From the NCBI GenBank assembly GCA_002684935.1, contig NYWC01000116.1:1736-6845 (forward strand): DNA of 5,110 bases. Direction: 5' to 3'. Of the stretch, positions 1 through 5,110 are shown in pieces. Position 1 is the first letter of the stretch, and every line of letters begins with the position of its first letter. The stretch is from Gammaproteobacteria bacterium. Lineage in GTDB: Bacteria; Pseudomonadota; Gammaproteobacteria; Pseudomonadales; Pseudohongiellaceae. A program made the position numbers and the translations under genes. The notes below the pieces were generated by a model, which was given only the letters and a program-made list of their open reading frames with translations, was not told where the DNA came from and searched no databases.

Positions 1-70
1 AGGACCAATTTCTATCGCTAATGGCTCAGCAGTAACAGTAGCAAACGGGGCGCAATGGAAAATTATTTAA
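1..70 (+). CDS. 3' end of an upstream gene, probable phage structural protein (partial)
   Basis: An open frame runs in from the left edge (first complete codon at 2) and stops at TAA 68-70, leaving only the last 22 residues. They include SIANGSAVTVANG and end in GAQWKII. Alternating Val/Ile/Ala with Asn-Gly turns followed by a terminal Trp-Lys-Ile-Ile is a beta-strand ending that I associate with small phage fibre or decoration proteins. This family impression comes from memory of marine phage proteins and rests on very few residues. The stop codon is part of the Shine-Dalgarno sequence of the next gene, which starts 9 bases later, so the two are probably in one operon and translationally coupled. 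The function cannot be settled from this fragment. Confidence 0.6.
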   Translation, partial: GPISIANGSAVTVANGAQWKII

Positions 71-79
71 GGAATAAAA

Positions 80-493
80 ATGTCTACTCTTAATGTACAA
101 AATCTTCAAAGCAAAACTGCAAATGCAGCTTTTGTTATTGCCGATGCGGGTACTGTTTCTATCAGTAAAAGCGCAACTGCAGCTACTCAAACTGCGAATG
201 CTTCGGGCTCAACTACTCTTGATTTTGCTACCTATCAAAACTTTGTACTTACATTGACAGGTAATGTTACGTTAGCAAATCCTACAACTGAAGCTGTAGG
301 TCAGTCCGGGTTTATCGTGCTTATCCAAGACGGCACAGGAAGTCGAACGGTGTCTCTCGGCACTGACTACGAGACTGCTGCTGGAGCAGGGCTTACCTTA
401 TCTTCTGCCGCTTCTAGAACCGATATTGTGCCTTATATTGTTGCTGCATCGGGACGCATTTTGTTAGGCGCCCCTCAGCTCGCGTTTAGTTAA
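80..493 (+). CDS. Small tail fibre-like structural protein, 137 aa
   Basis: The ATG at 80 is preceded by AAGGA at 69-73 with six bases of spacing. The 137-residue product has no signal peptide, membrane segment or cysteine. It starts with MSTLNVQNLQ, a short leader seen at the start of many marine phage fibre proteins. A Ser/Thr/Ala-rich stretch follows (about residues 22-46), then a beta-rich body. Within the body, NFVLTLTGNVTLANP (about 54-68) and GFIVLIQDGTGSRTVSLG (about 77-94) resemble the strand-turn-strand segments of phage fibre C-terminal domains ending in a hydrophobic strand (ILLGAPQLAF). No catalytic motif is visible. Its place directly before the large lectin-like gene supports a virion role, perhaps a fibre segment, adaptor or decoration protein. 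Family-level recognition is from memory; the exact role is inference. Confidence 0.75.
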   Translation: MSTLNVQNLQSKTANAAFVIADAGTVSISKSATAATQTANASGSTTLDFATYQNFVLTLTGNVTLANPTTEAVGQSGFIVLIQDGTGSRTVSLGTDYETAAGAGLTLSSAASRTDIVPYIVAASGRILLGAPQLAFS

Positions 494-496
494 GGA
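492..496 (+). promoter_or_regulatory. Shine-Dalgarno fused to a stop codon
   Basis: AAGGA overlaps the TAA stop (491-493) of the 137-residue gene and lies six bases before the ATG at 503. This fixes the start of the 831-residue gene and suggests that ribosomes finishing the upstream gene reinitiate here. Confidence 0.7.
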
Positions 497-502
497 TAAA
501 CT

Positions 503-2998
503 ATGTCAGGTCCCTTCGGCTCACAACAATGGATGTACTCAGACGGTTTCTATACGCATGAGATAGGTAACTCTGCGCGTTTAAATAATGGTGACTTTTT
601 TTCAAGAACACCTTCGTCTAGCAGTAATGCGGATACCTTTACATACAGTGCTTGGGTAAAAAATTGCCCTGGCCAGCTCCTCGGCGGTTTCTTACTGAGT
701 TCCGGCGTTGCGGGTAGCAGAGAATTTCTTATTTATTTTGACGGCACTAACCAGAGACTAAACGTGTACCAGTACAACGGCGGCATAGAGTTTCAAGTAA
801 TCACTTCCATGCAGTTCCGCGATTCCTCCGCTTGGTACCACATTGTTGTGGTATATGACTCGCCTCAAACAACAGCATCAAACAGAGTCAAAATATACGT
901 TAATGGAGAACAACAAACTAATTTTGCTACTGCTAATTATCCAGCCCAAGGATTAGGCAGTCGGATTGGAACTACCGAAGTGCAGGATATAGGCAAAAAC
1001 GCTTACAACCAAGGCCTCGATGCTGACTTTTATCTCGCTGAAGTTAATTACATCAGCGGCTCTGCGTTGCCCCCTACTAGCTTTGGCGAAACCAAGTCAG
1101 GCACATGGATTCCTAAGAAGTACGCAGGCAGTTATGGCAGCCATGATTACTACCTAGATTTTGCGACTAGAGCTACTAATCCTATTGATGCTTCAGGTCA
1201 AGGAAACAACTGGTCAAGCACAAACGTAGCCGCTACTGATTGGATGCTGGACAGCCCGACGAATAACTTTGCTACGTTGAATCCATTAGCGCATAATGGG
1301 ACAACTACAACGGCACTTACTACTTCAGAGGGCAACTTAAAGACAGAGCACAGTCATGCGGGCAACTGGCAATCAATGCAAGGAACAATCCCTGTCTCTA
1401 GCGGTAAATGGTATTACGAAGTTCAGATTGTAGCTCGCCCTACAAACAATACCCAAAACTACAACATAGGATTCTATGATGTCTCTAAATATAATGCTGG
1501 GTATTACGGTTTATCTGGAAATTTAACTTATGGTTCTGAGGTCACGGGAAAAGTATTTGTCGATACTGCAAAGACATCCTATGGAACCGTAGCGGGATCA
1601 GATGGCGACATTTATATGTTCGCTTTAGACCTCGATAATAACAAGTTCTGGGCTGGTTTAAATGGAACGTGGATGGCAAGCGGCAATCCTTCTACAGGGG
1701 CTAATCCTTCAGCAAGTAACTTTGCAACAGAGAATGGAGTAGCAAGGACTTACGTTAGTCATCAAAGTGATTACACATACGGATCCCCTCCCGGGATTTT
1801 TATTCATAACTATGGTCAAGACTCTAGTTTTGCTGGCACTAAAACAGCACAAGGTAACATAGACGCTAACAGCATTGGTGATTTTTACTACAGCGTACCC
1901 ACAGGTTTCCTAGCCTTATGTACGGCTAACCTGCCTGATCCGACAGCGGCGATTAATCCTGCTGTAAACAACAGCCCACAAGACTACTTTAATACTGTTT
2001 TGTACACGGGTAACGGTTCAAATACTAGAACAATAACAGGTGTTGGATTTGACCCAGACCTTGTTTGGCAAAAATCTAGATCAACAGCTATTAACCATAA
2101 TTTGATAGATAGACTTAGAGGTGCAGGTAATAATCTGTCAAGTGATGGGGCATTTGCTGAATACGGTGCTGGCACTAATGGTGCTATGAACAATGTTGAG
2201 ACAGACGGTGCTTCTATTTTAGCAGGGTCATCAAGTGCAAATAATGTCAATCAAAGCGGTCAGACCTATGTTTTGTGGAACTGGAAAGCTGGCGGTTCAG
2301 GCGTAAGCAACAGTGACGGAACTACTGCGTCTGTCGTGTCTGCTAATACAGATGCTGGGTTTAGTATTGTTACTTATACGGGAACGGGTTCTGCGGGCAT
2401 GACTATTGGGCATGGCTTATCTTCTGCTCCAGAATTAATCATAGTAAAGAACCGTGCTGACGGCTCAGAAAATTGGACGGTATATTCTAGCTCTCTAGGT
2501 AACACCAAGAAGTTAGAGCTAAACCTTACTGGAGCTTCGGCAACCACGGGCAACTGGAATAACACAACCCCATCATCATCTGTATTTACCTTGGGAAATG
2601 TTGACGCAACAAACACAAGTGGAGAAAGCTGTGTGGCCTACTGCTTCCACAGCGTCGAAGGCTTCAGCAAGTTCGGAACGTACACAGGCAACGGAAGCGC
2701 AGACGGCACGTTTGTTTACACAGGGTTTAGGCCAGCTTTTGTGATGTGGAAAAATGTTGGTGCGAGCGAAAACTGGTACATGGTGGATACCGCCAGAGAC
2801 CCTCACAATGAGTCTTATCATCTTTTGCGTTCAGACTTGAGCAATGCTGAAGCGTCCGGTTCGGTAGACGGATTAGATATTTTAAGCAACGGGTTTAAGC
2901 TAAAAGTTGCAGGCGGAGGCTGGATCAACGGATCAGGAAACACGTTTCTTTACATGGCATTCGCAGAGATGCCCTTCAAATACGCCAACGCAAAGTAA
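503..2998 (+). CDS. Large modular tail fibre / receptor-binding protein candidate: LamG-like, SPRY-like and three C-terminal repeats, 831 aa
   Basis: The largest gene here, with ATG at 503 and a well-placed AAGGA. Domain order: a short N-terminal leader (1-24); a concanavalin A-like LamG domain (about 25-195) with the markers FTYSAWVK, SAWYHIVVVYD, VKIYVNGEQ and a closing DADFYLAEVNYISG; a linker rich in Gly/Asn/Thr (about 196-283) with DFATRATNPIDASGQGNNW; a SPRY-like domain (about 284-445) with GKWYYEVQI, NIGFYDVS, DGDIYMFALDLDNNKFWAGLNGTW and the closing FIHNYGQDSSF; and three diverged repeats of about 95-100 residues (501-596, 625-719, 727-825), each opening with YTG(N/T)GS. LamG and SPRY are sugar- or protein-binding beta-sandwich folds, so host-surface recognition or fibre decoration is the natural inference; no hydrolase active site is evident. 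The C-terminal part resembles a marine phage family that I believe is catalogued as DUF7483, a label from memory. There is no membrane segment, signal peptide or internal stop. Next comes a tail fibre assembly-like gene, which fits a fibre role. Confidence 0.8.
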   Translation: MSGPFGSQQWMYSDGFYTHEIGNSARLNNGDFFSRTPSSSSNADTFTYSAWVKNCPGQLLGGFLLSSGVAGSREFLIYFDGTNQRLNVYQYNGGIEFQVITSMQFRDSSAWYHIVVVYDSPQTTASNRVKIYVNGEQQTNFATANYPAQGLGSRIGTTEVQDIGKNAYNQGLDADFYLAEVNYISGSALPPTSFGETKSGTWIPKKYAGSYGSHDYYLDFATRATNPIDASGQGNNWSSTNVAATDWMLDSPTNNFATLNPLAHNGTTTTALTTSEGNLKTEHSHAGNWQSMQGTIPVSSGKWYYEVQIVARPTNNTQNYNIGFYDVSKYNAGYYGLSGNLTYGSEVTGKVFVDTAKTSYGTVAGSDGDIYMFALDLDNNKFWAGLNGTWMASGNPSTGANPSASNFATENGVARTYVSHQSDYTYGSPPGIFIHNYGQDSSFAGTKTAQGNIDANSIGDFYYSVPTGFLALCTANLPDPTAAINPAVNNSPQDYFNTVLYTGNGSNTRTITGVGFDPDLVWQKSRSTAINHNLIDRLRGAGNNLSSDGAFAEYGAGTNGAMNNVETDGASILAGSSSANNVNQSGQTYVLWNWKAGGSGVSNSDGTTASVVSANTDAGFSIVTYTGTGSAGMTIGHGLSSAPELIIVKNRADGSENWTVYSSSLGNTKKLELNLTGASATTGNWNNTTPSSSVFTLGNVDATNTSGESCVAYCFHSVEGFSKFGTYTGNGSADGTFVYTGFRPAFVMWKNVGASENWYMVDTARDPHNESYHLLRSDLSNAEASGSVDGLDILSNGFKLKVAGGGWINGSGNTFLYMAFAEMPFKYANAK
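575..1087 (+). other. LamG / concanavalin A-like domain region of the 831-residue protein
   Basis: Residues about 25-195. The order matches a LamG_3-type jelly roll: an opening strand around FTYSAWVK (46-53), a middle EFLIYFDGTNQRLNVYQ segment, the very typical WYHIVVVYDS (111-120), VKIYVNGEQ (129-137) and a final DADFYLAEVNYI (173-184). Such domains usually bind carbohydrate or protein ligands. The boundaries are estimates from motif positions. Confidence 0.75.
1352..1837 (+). other. SPRY-like domain region of the 831-residue protein
   Basis: Residues about 284-445. The pattern GKWYYEVQI (301-309), NIGFYDV (321-327), DGDIYMFALDLDNNKFW (367-383) and the terminal IFIHNYGQDSSF (432-443) is the usual SPRY progression of strand pairs, including the characteristic 'gD.i.f.lD...nk.w...nG' stretch. 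SPRY is best known from eukaryotic proteins but is also present in marine phage structural proteins. The ligand is unknown. Confidence 0.7.
2003..2290 (+). repeat. C-terminal protein repeat 1 (residues 501-596)
   Basis: First of three diverged repeats. It opens with YTGNGSNTRTITGVGFDPDL, continues with a VWQKSR strand where repeat 2 has IIVKNR and repeat 3 has VMWKNV, and closes on YVLWNWKAGG. Similarity is at protein level; I see no long DNA identity between the copies. Confidence 0.65.
2375..2659 (+). repeat. C-terminal protein repeat 2 (residues 625-719)
   Basis: Second copy. It opens with YTGTGSAGMTIGHGL, then APELIIVKNRADGSENWTVY, and closes on SCVAYCFHSVEGF. Residues 597-624 link it to repeat 1 and contain NSDGTTASVVSANTDAGFSI, a linker type common in marine phage fibre proteins. 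The SENW element is shared exactly with repeat 3 (SENWYM), which makes repeats 2 and 3 the closer pair over this stretch. Confidence 0.65.
2681..2977 (+). repeat. C-terminal protein repeat 3 (residues 727-825)
   Basis: Third copy. It opens with YTGNGSADGTFVYTGFRPAF, then VMWKNVGASENWYMVDTARD, and closes on TFLYMAFAEMPF just before the C-terminus. The segment DGLDILSNGFKLKVAGGGWING (789-810) is the most family-typical part and is likely the conserved core of the domain. Confidence 0.7.
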
Positions 2999-3002
2999 GG
3001 AG
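2997..3002 (+). promoter_or_regulatory. Strong Shine-Dalgarno fused to a stop codon
   Basis: AAGGAG overlaps the TAA stop (2996-2998) of the 831-residue gene and lies seven bases before the ATG at 3010. It fixes that start and suggests translational coupling between the fibre candidate and its putative assembly protein. Confidence 0.7.
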
Positions 3003-3009
3003 AAATTTA

Positions 3010-3540
3010 ATGTATTTATATGAAAAAAATGTAATTCGCCCAGGAAGATCTTGGGTAGACTCAAATGGTGTAACCCATCCCACAAACTGGATGAGTTGGT
3101 CAGATAAAGAAAAAACAGACGCGGGGTTGAAGTGGGAAGATGATCCTGCTCCCTTCGATTCACATTTTTATTGGTCAGCAGGGGTTGAGAAAGCTCTCGA
3201 AGATAAAAATGAAGTGGATAAAGATGGAAAGGCTTTGATGGGGCCTGATGGAAAGCAGCTTGTTACTCTTGGACTCAAATCAGAAGCAATTAATACTGCG
3301 AAAGCGCAAGCAAATAATTTGCTTTCTGAAACTGATTGGATGGTAGTAAAAGCAGCAGAAGTCTCAGATTATAATGTTCCTTCAGATGTTTTAACTTATC
3401 GTGCAGCAGTTCGTACTGCTTCGAATAATATTGAAACTTTAGTTAAGGCTTCCTCAAATCTTACTGAGTTTATGGCTCTTTACTCCCCTCCTGATAAGGA
3501 TAAGAAGGCACCTATTGATGTCTGGCCGGCGCCTCTATAA
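3010..3540 (+). CDS. Putative tail fibre assembly / tail chaperone-like protein, 176 aa
   Basis: The product has two visible parts. The N-terminal part (about 1-56) carries RPGRSWVDSNGVTHPTNW and ends in DSHFYWS. This is a 'write-on' pattern (field, value, W...FYW) that I recall from small marine phage proteins beside tail fibres. A charged, Lys/Asp-rich linker follows (about 60-82) with two DGK elements. The C-terminal part (about 84-176) is helical with LGLKSEAINTAKAQANNLLSETDWMVVKAAE, then VPSDVLTYRAAVR, and ends in DVWPAPL. The order 'LL..tDW...r..e......Y R.avR' plus a final WP is the pattern of tail fibre assembly and phage tail assembly chaperone proteins (Mu/lambda Tfa-like, Phage_tail_APC). 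Such proteins help fibres fold and trimerise and may stay on the virion. The gene sits between two fibre-like genes, as expected for such a helper. The assignment is from motif memory. Confidence 0.6.
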   Translation: MYLYEKNVIRPGRSWVDSNGVTHPTNWMSWSDKEKTDAGLKWEDDPAPFDSHFYWSAGVEKALEDKNEVDKDGKALMGPDGKQLVTLGLKSEAINTAKAQANNLLSETDWMVVKAAEVSDYNVPSDVLTYRAAVRTASNNIETLVKASSNLTEFMALYSPPDKDKKAPIDVWPAPL

Positions 3541-3548
3541 GGGGTATT

Positions 3549-3554
3549 AAGGAA
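3549..3554 (+). promoter_or_regulatory. Shine-Dalgarno of the 266-residue gene
   Basis: AAGGAA lies seven bases before the ATG at 3562. The upstream stop at 3538-3540 is followed by a similar AAGGGG (3539-3544), too far from the ATG to serve well, so the second copy is the working site. This supports the ATG at 3562. Confidence 0.65.
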
Positions 3555-3561
3555 ATAAGTA

Positions 3562-4362
3562 ATGGCGATCACAAAACTTAATAGTTTAGCAATTCCCGCA
3601 AACACTGTTGTTGCGGCGGATCTTAGCTATCCTTTGACAAACTTTAGCTCGACTGGTATTGACGATAATGCTGATGCGAATGCGATTACGATTTCTAGCG
3701 CTGAAGATGTAGGCATTGGTGCGACTCCGAATAATTATTCAGATTACGTTACGTTGACGCTGGACGGCACACAAGGTGGCGCAATAGACATTGAGAAAGA
3801 CGGCACAGTACAAGCCGAGCTTTGGACATACAGAAACTCCGCTGACGTTGCTTTGGCGGCGGCTCACTCTTTAGGAAGCATCCGGCTGATGGCGGGTGGC
3901 TTTACTGAGCGAGCACGTATTCAAGCTGGCGGGGGCATTTCGTTTAACGGCGACACAGCAGCAGCAAATGCACTCGACGATTACGAAGAAGGCACTTGCA
4001 CACTGTCGCTAACATCATCAGGCACGTTCCCTACAGTTAGTTACACAAATCAAACTGCCTACTACGTCAAAGTGGGCAAGGTCGTAACACTTAGCTGGTA
4101 CAGCGCAGGCCTGAATATATCTAATGCTGGGTCTGGAACGGCAAAGATAGCGGGCTTGCCGTATAGCGCCAGCACTGCGGCCCATCATTATCCAGTAGTC
4201 AATGTTACGCATAACACAGCAACAATTCATACGGTTGACTCCGGCTACGCTTACGCTAGTGAAATGCACTTAATGCAGTCGGGTCTTACCACAAACCTTG
4301 CTGAATGGACGAGCGGTAACCCGAAATACATCATGGTGACTATTACTTACATGACAACTTAA
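3562..4362 (+). CDS. Tail fibre-like structural protein, 266 aa
   Basis: The N-terminus MAITKLNSLAIPANTVVAADL is a short leader followed by DDNADANAITISSAEDVGIG (about 34-53), a common first segment of marine phage fibre proteins. A middle beta-rich stretch includes GSIRLMAGGFTERARIQAGG (about 105-124), as seen in trimeric repetitive fibres. The motif ANALDDYEEGT (135-145) marks the entry to the C-terminal domain, where TFPTVSYTNQTAYYVKVGKVVTLSWY (about 155-180) and GTAKIAGLPY (about 192-201) form a beta-sandwich-like segment ending in YIMVTITYMTT. In relatives that I recall, EEGT is followed by W-T-P; here it is C-T-L. There is no enzymatic motif, membrane segment or signal peptide. It is likely a second fibre or a distal fibre part assembled with help from the preceding gene product. 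It uses CTG leucine codons (4 of 19), while the genes on both sides use none. Confidence 0.72.
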   Translation: MAITKLNSLAIPANTVVAADLSYPLTNFSSTGIDDNADANAITISSAEDVGIGATPNNYSDYVTLTLDGTQGGAIDIEKDGTVQAELWTYRNSADVALAAAHSLGSIRLMAGGFTERARIQAGGGISFNGDTAAANALDDYEEGTCTLSLTSSGTFPTVSYTNQTAYYVKVGKVVTLSWYSAGLNISNAGSGTAKIAGLPYSASTAAHHYPVVNVTHNTATIHTVDSGYAYASEMHLMQSGLTTNLAEWTSGNPKYIMVTITYMTT

Positions 4363-4391
4363 TTACCTCATTCGGAGATTGGGGCGGACAA

Positions 4392-4397
4392 AAGGAG
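4392..4397 (+). promoter_or_regulatory. Strong Shine-Dalgarno in the largest intergenic gap
   Basis: AAGGAG lies seven bases before the ATG at 4405, fixing that start. The 42-base gap (4363-4404) also holds a G-rich stretch (about 4373-4388). I see no stem long enough to call a terminator and no recognisable -35/-10 pair. Confidence 0.7.
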
Positions 4398-4404
4398 AAA
4401 AGCA

Positions 4405-4662
4405 ATGGCTTTAACAGAAAAAACAGAAGAAGACAAAATCGAAATCGTAGGAGAGTTCAAGCACGTACAAGTACGAACTGCAACAATTATTTTAAAGGAC
4501 AATAAAGAGATTTCACGATCTTTTCACAGGCGCGTAATTGACCCGGGTGCGGACACTTCAAGTGAAAGTGCAGAAGTAAAAGGAATTTGCGCAGCAGTAC
4601 ATACTGAAACAGTTGTTAATGCTTATAAAGTACATTTAGAAGCAAACAAGCCAGGAGGATAA
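4405..4662 (+). CDS. Conserved hypothetical marine-phage protein, 85 aa
   Basis: A small soluble protein with no signal peptide or membrane segment. It starts MALTEKTEEDKIEIVGEF, followed by KHVQVRTATIILKDNKEISRSFHRRVIDPG (about 19-48), which reads as a pair of beta strands with a turn at KDNKE. A helical C-terminal half follows (SSESAEVKGICAAVHTETVVNAYKVHL, about 52-78). I recognise this pattern, especially the segment QVRTATII...EISRSFHR, as a recurring small protein near the tail fibre genes of marine phages, but I know of no assigned function. The last residues Pro-Gly-Gly are encoded by the same bases that form the next gene's Shine-Dalgarno. All three leucines are TTA, unlike the fibre gene before it. 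A virion or assembly role is inferred only from position. Confidence 0.72.
   Translation: MALTEKTEEDKIEIVGEFKHVQVRTATIILKDNKEISRSFHRRVIDPGADTSSESAEVKGICAAVHTETVVNAYKVHLEANKPGG
4653..4658 (+). promoter_or_regulatory. Full-strength Shine-Dalgarno inside the preceding coding sequence
   Basis: AGGAGG lies within the last codons of the 85-residue gene, seven bases before the ATG at 4666, with only three bases between that gene's stop and this ATG. The two small proteins are therefore very likely translationally coupled and made in similar amounts. Confidence 0.75.
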
Positions 4663-4665
4663 AAT

Positions 4666-4983
4666 ATGTCACATGTATGGACAGTACAAGCTCTTGATTA
4701 CGCTGTCTCTTCCGGGGGCAAAACAAACGTTGTCGGAACGGTTCATTGGAGAGCTACAAAAACTCAAGGAGACGATATAGTTGAAGTATACGGAACTGTT
4801 GGACTAGCAGATCCTGGCGACACTTTCATCGAATGGGCAAAGGTTACTCAAGCAGATGCAATTGCTTGGGCAAAAGCGGCACTTGGCAGTGATGAAGTCA
4901 CTCGTCTTGAAGCAAGTCTTGATGCTCAACTTACAGAAAAAATTACTCCAACAACGGGGTCGGGGCGGCCTTGGGCAGCCTAA
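4666..4983 (+). CDS. Conserved hypothetical phage protein (DUF7936-like), 105 aa
   Basis: The product opens MSHVWTVQALDYAVSSGGKTNVVGTVHWRATKT (1-33). The order W.v..ld.....g...vv..vhW.at is typical of a small phage family, and the C-terminal half (residues 50-78) contains DPGDTFIEWAKVTQADAIAWAKAALG. The final part, 'E..l...i...ittP...G.PW' (here ending GRPWAA), is the clearest family mark. I believe this is the family called DUF7936; the label is from memory and unverified. The protein is soluble, with a beta-rich N-terminal half and a helical C-terminal half. There is no catalytic motif. It is coupled tightly to the preceding 85-residue gene and followed 10 bases later by the next start. The function is unknown; a virion or tail-associated role is inferred from location only. 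Confidence 0.72.
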   Translation: MSHVWTVQALDYAVSSGGKTNVVGTVHWRATKTQGDDIVEVYGTVGLADPGDTFIEWAKVTQADAIAWAKAALGSDEVTRLEASLDAQLTEKITPTTGSGRPWAA

Positions 4984-4993
4984 GAGACTGTAG

Positions 4994-5110
4994 ATGGCAG
5001 CAAAGCGCCGCAGAAAAGCAGCAAAAAAGAAGCCAGTTCCCACAAACAAAAAGCTTTACGCAAGAGTAAAAGCTCAAGCGAAGCGTAAGTTTGCAGTATA
5101 TCCTTCAGCT
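4994..5110 (+). CDS. 5' end of a very basic small phage protein (partial, runs off the right edge)
   Basis: The first 39 codons are open to the window edge. An in-frame TAG at 4991-4993 lies directly before the ATG, so 4994 is the earliest possible ATG. The ribosome site is weak (AAGAGA at 4982-4987, six bases upstream). The product begins MAAKRRRKAAKKKP and carries 15 Lys/Arg in 39 residues. It continues LYARVKAQAKRKFAVYPSA, a pattern known to me from a small phage and bacterial family in which 'YPSAYAN.W..r.Y..rGG' normally follows. I think this is the family labelled DUF5872, unverified. The basic head suggests nucleic acid binding, but that is inference. The rest of the gene lies outside the window. 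Confidence 0.7.
   Translation, partial: MAAKRRRKAAKKKPVPTNKKLYARVKAQAKRKFAVYPSA

Noticed and set aside
596..602. Run of seven T bases in the early part of the 831-residue gene, considered as a frameshift site.
   Set aside because: The -1 frame meets a stop at 619-621 and the +1 frame also ends soon after, while the zero frame continues cleanly through the LamG domain. It simply encodes Phe-Phe.
1984..2821. Several minus-strand open frames of about 80 codons opposite the repeat region of the 831-residue gene.
   Set aside because: They lie opposite a clearly coding strand with recognisable protein motifs, have no recognisable products, and fit the chance openness expected opposite Gly/Ser/Thr-rich coding sequence.
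2681..2998. Possible diversity-generating retroelement variable region at the 3' end of the fibre gene.
   Set aside because: The C-terminus does not look like a C-type lectin variable domain, no near-identical template repeat is seen in the window, and no reverse transcriptase gene is present here. One outside the window cannot be excluded.
4363..4404. Possible terminator or promoter in the largest intergenic gap.
   Set aside because: Only a three-base-pair stem (CTC with GAG) can be drawn, no T-run follows, and no -35/-10 pair is evident.
4804..5049. Minus-strand open frame overlapping the 105-residue gene and the basic partial gene.
   Set aside because: Its Phe- and Cys-rich product is the mirror of Lys/Ala-rich coding sequence on the + strand, where both genes have family-like motifs.
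1..5110. CRISPR arrays, tRNA genes, insertion sequences or anti-defence genes.
   Set aside because: No regularly spaced identical repeats, cloverleaf-like sequence, transposase or recognisable anti-defence protein was found. Coding sequence fills nearly the whole window.

Overview
The window reads as a piece of the structural (tail fibre) module of a tailed bacteriophage (Caudoviricetes), most likely one infecting a marine bacterium. The reasons are the tight same-strand packing of genes (gaps mostly of 3 to 21 bases, each start preceded by a Shine-Dalgarno sequence), the long beta-rich Gly/Ser/Thr/Asn repeat proteins, and protein sequence patterns I recognise from marine virome and marine phage genomes. 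Base composition is moderate rather than strongly AT-rich, so a typical SAR11 phage is less likely than a phage of another marine bacterium. The sequence alone does not show the host or whether the phage is free or a prophage. There are no integrase, transposase, tRNA or replication genes here.

Layout, all on the + strand: (1) the last 22 codons of an unknown, probably structural gene (ends at 70); (2) a 137-residue small fibre-like protein (80-493); (3) a large 831-residue modular protein (503-2998) with a LamG/concanavalin-like domain, a SPRY-like domain and three diverged C-terminal repeats, the best candidate for a host-surface binding protein; (4) a 176-residue protein resembling tail fibre assembly/tail chaperone proteins (3010-3540); (5) a 266-residue second fibre-like protein (3562-4362); (6) two small conserved-hypothetical phage proteins of 85 and 105 residues (4405-4662 and 4666-4983); (7) the beginning of a very basic protein running off the right edge (4994 onward).

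The genes look co-transcribed: no promoter or terminator is evident between them, and the largest gap is 42 bases (4363-4404). At three junctions the stop codon TAA is itself part of the next gene's Shine-Dalgarno sequence, and at a fourth the Shine-Dalgarno lies wholly inside the end of the preceding gene, so translation is probably coupled. The likely joint function is building the adsorption apparatus: one or more fibres carrying carbohydrate-binding-type folds plus an assembly helper. No stretch above 300 bases lacks a gene. I see no clear evidence of a wholly new system; the most interesting items are the domain architecture of the 831-residue protein and the cluster of conserved small proteins of unknown role at the right end.
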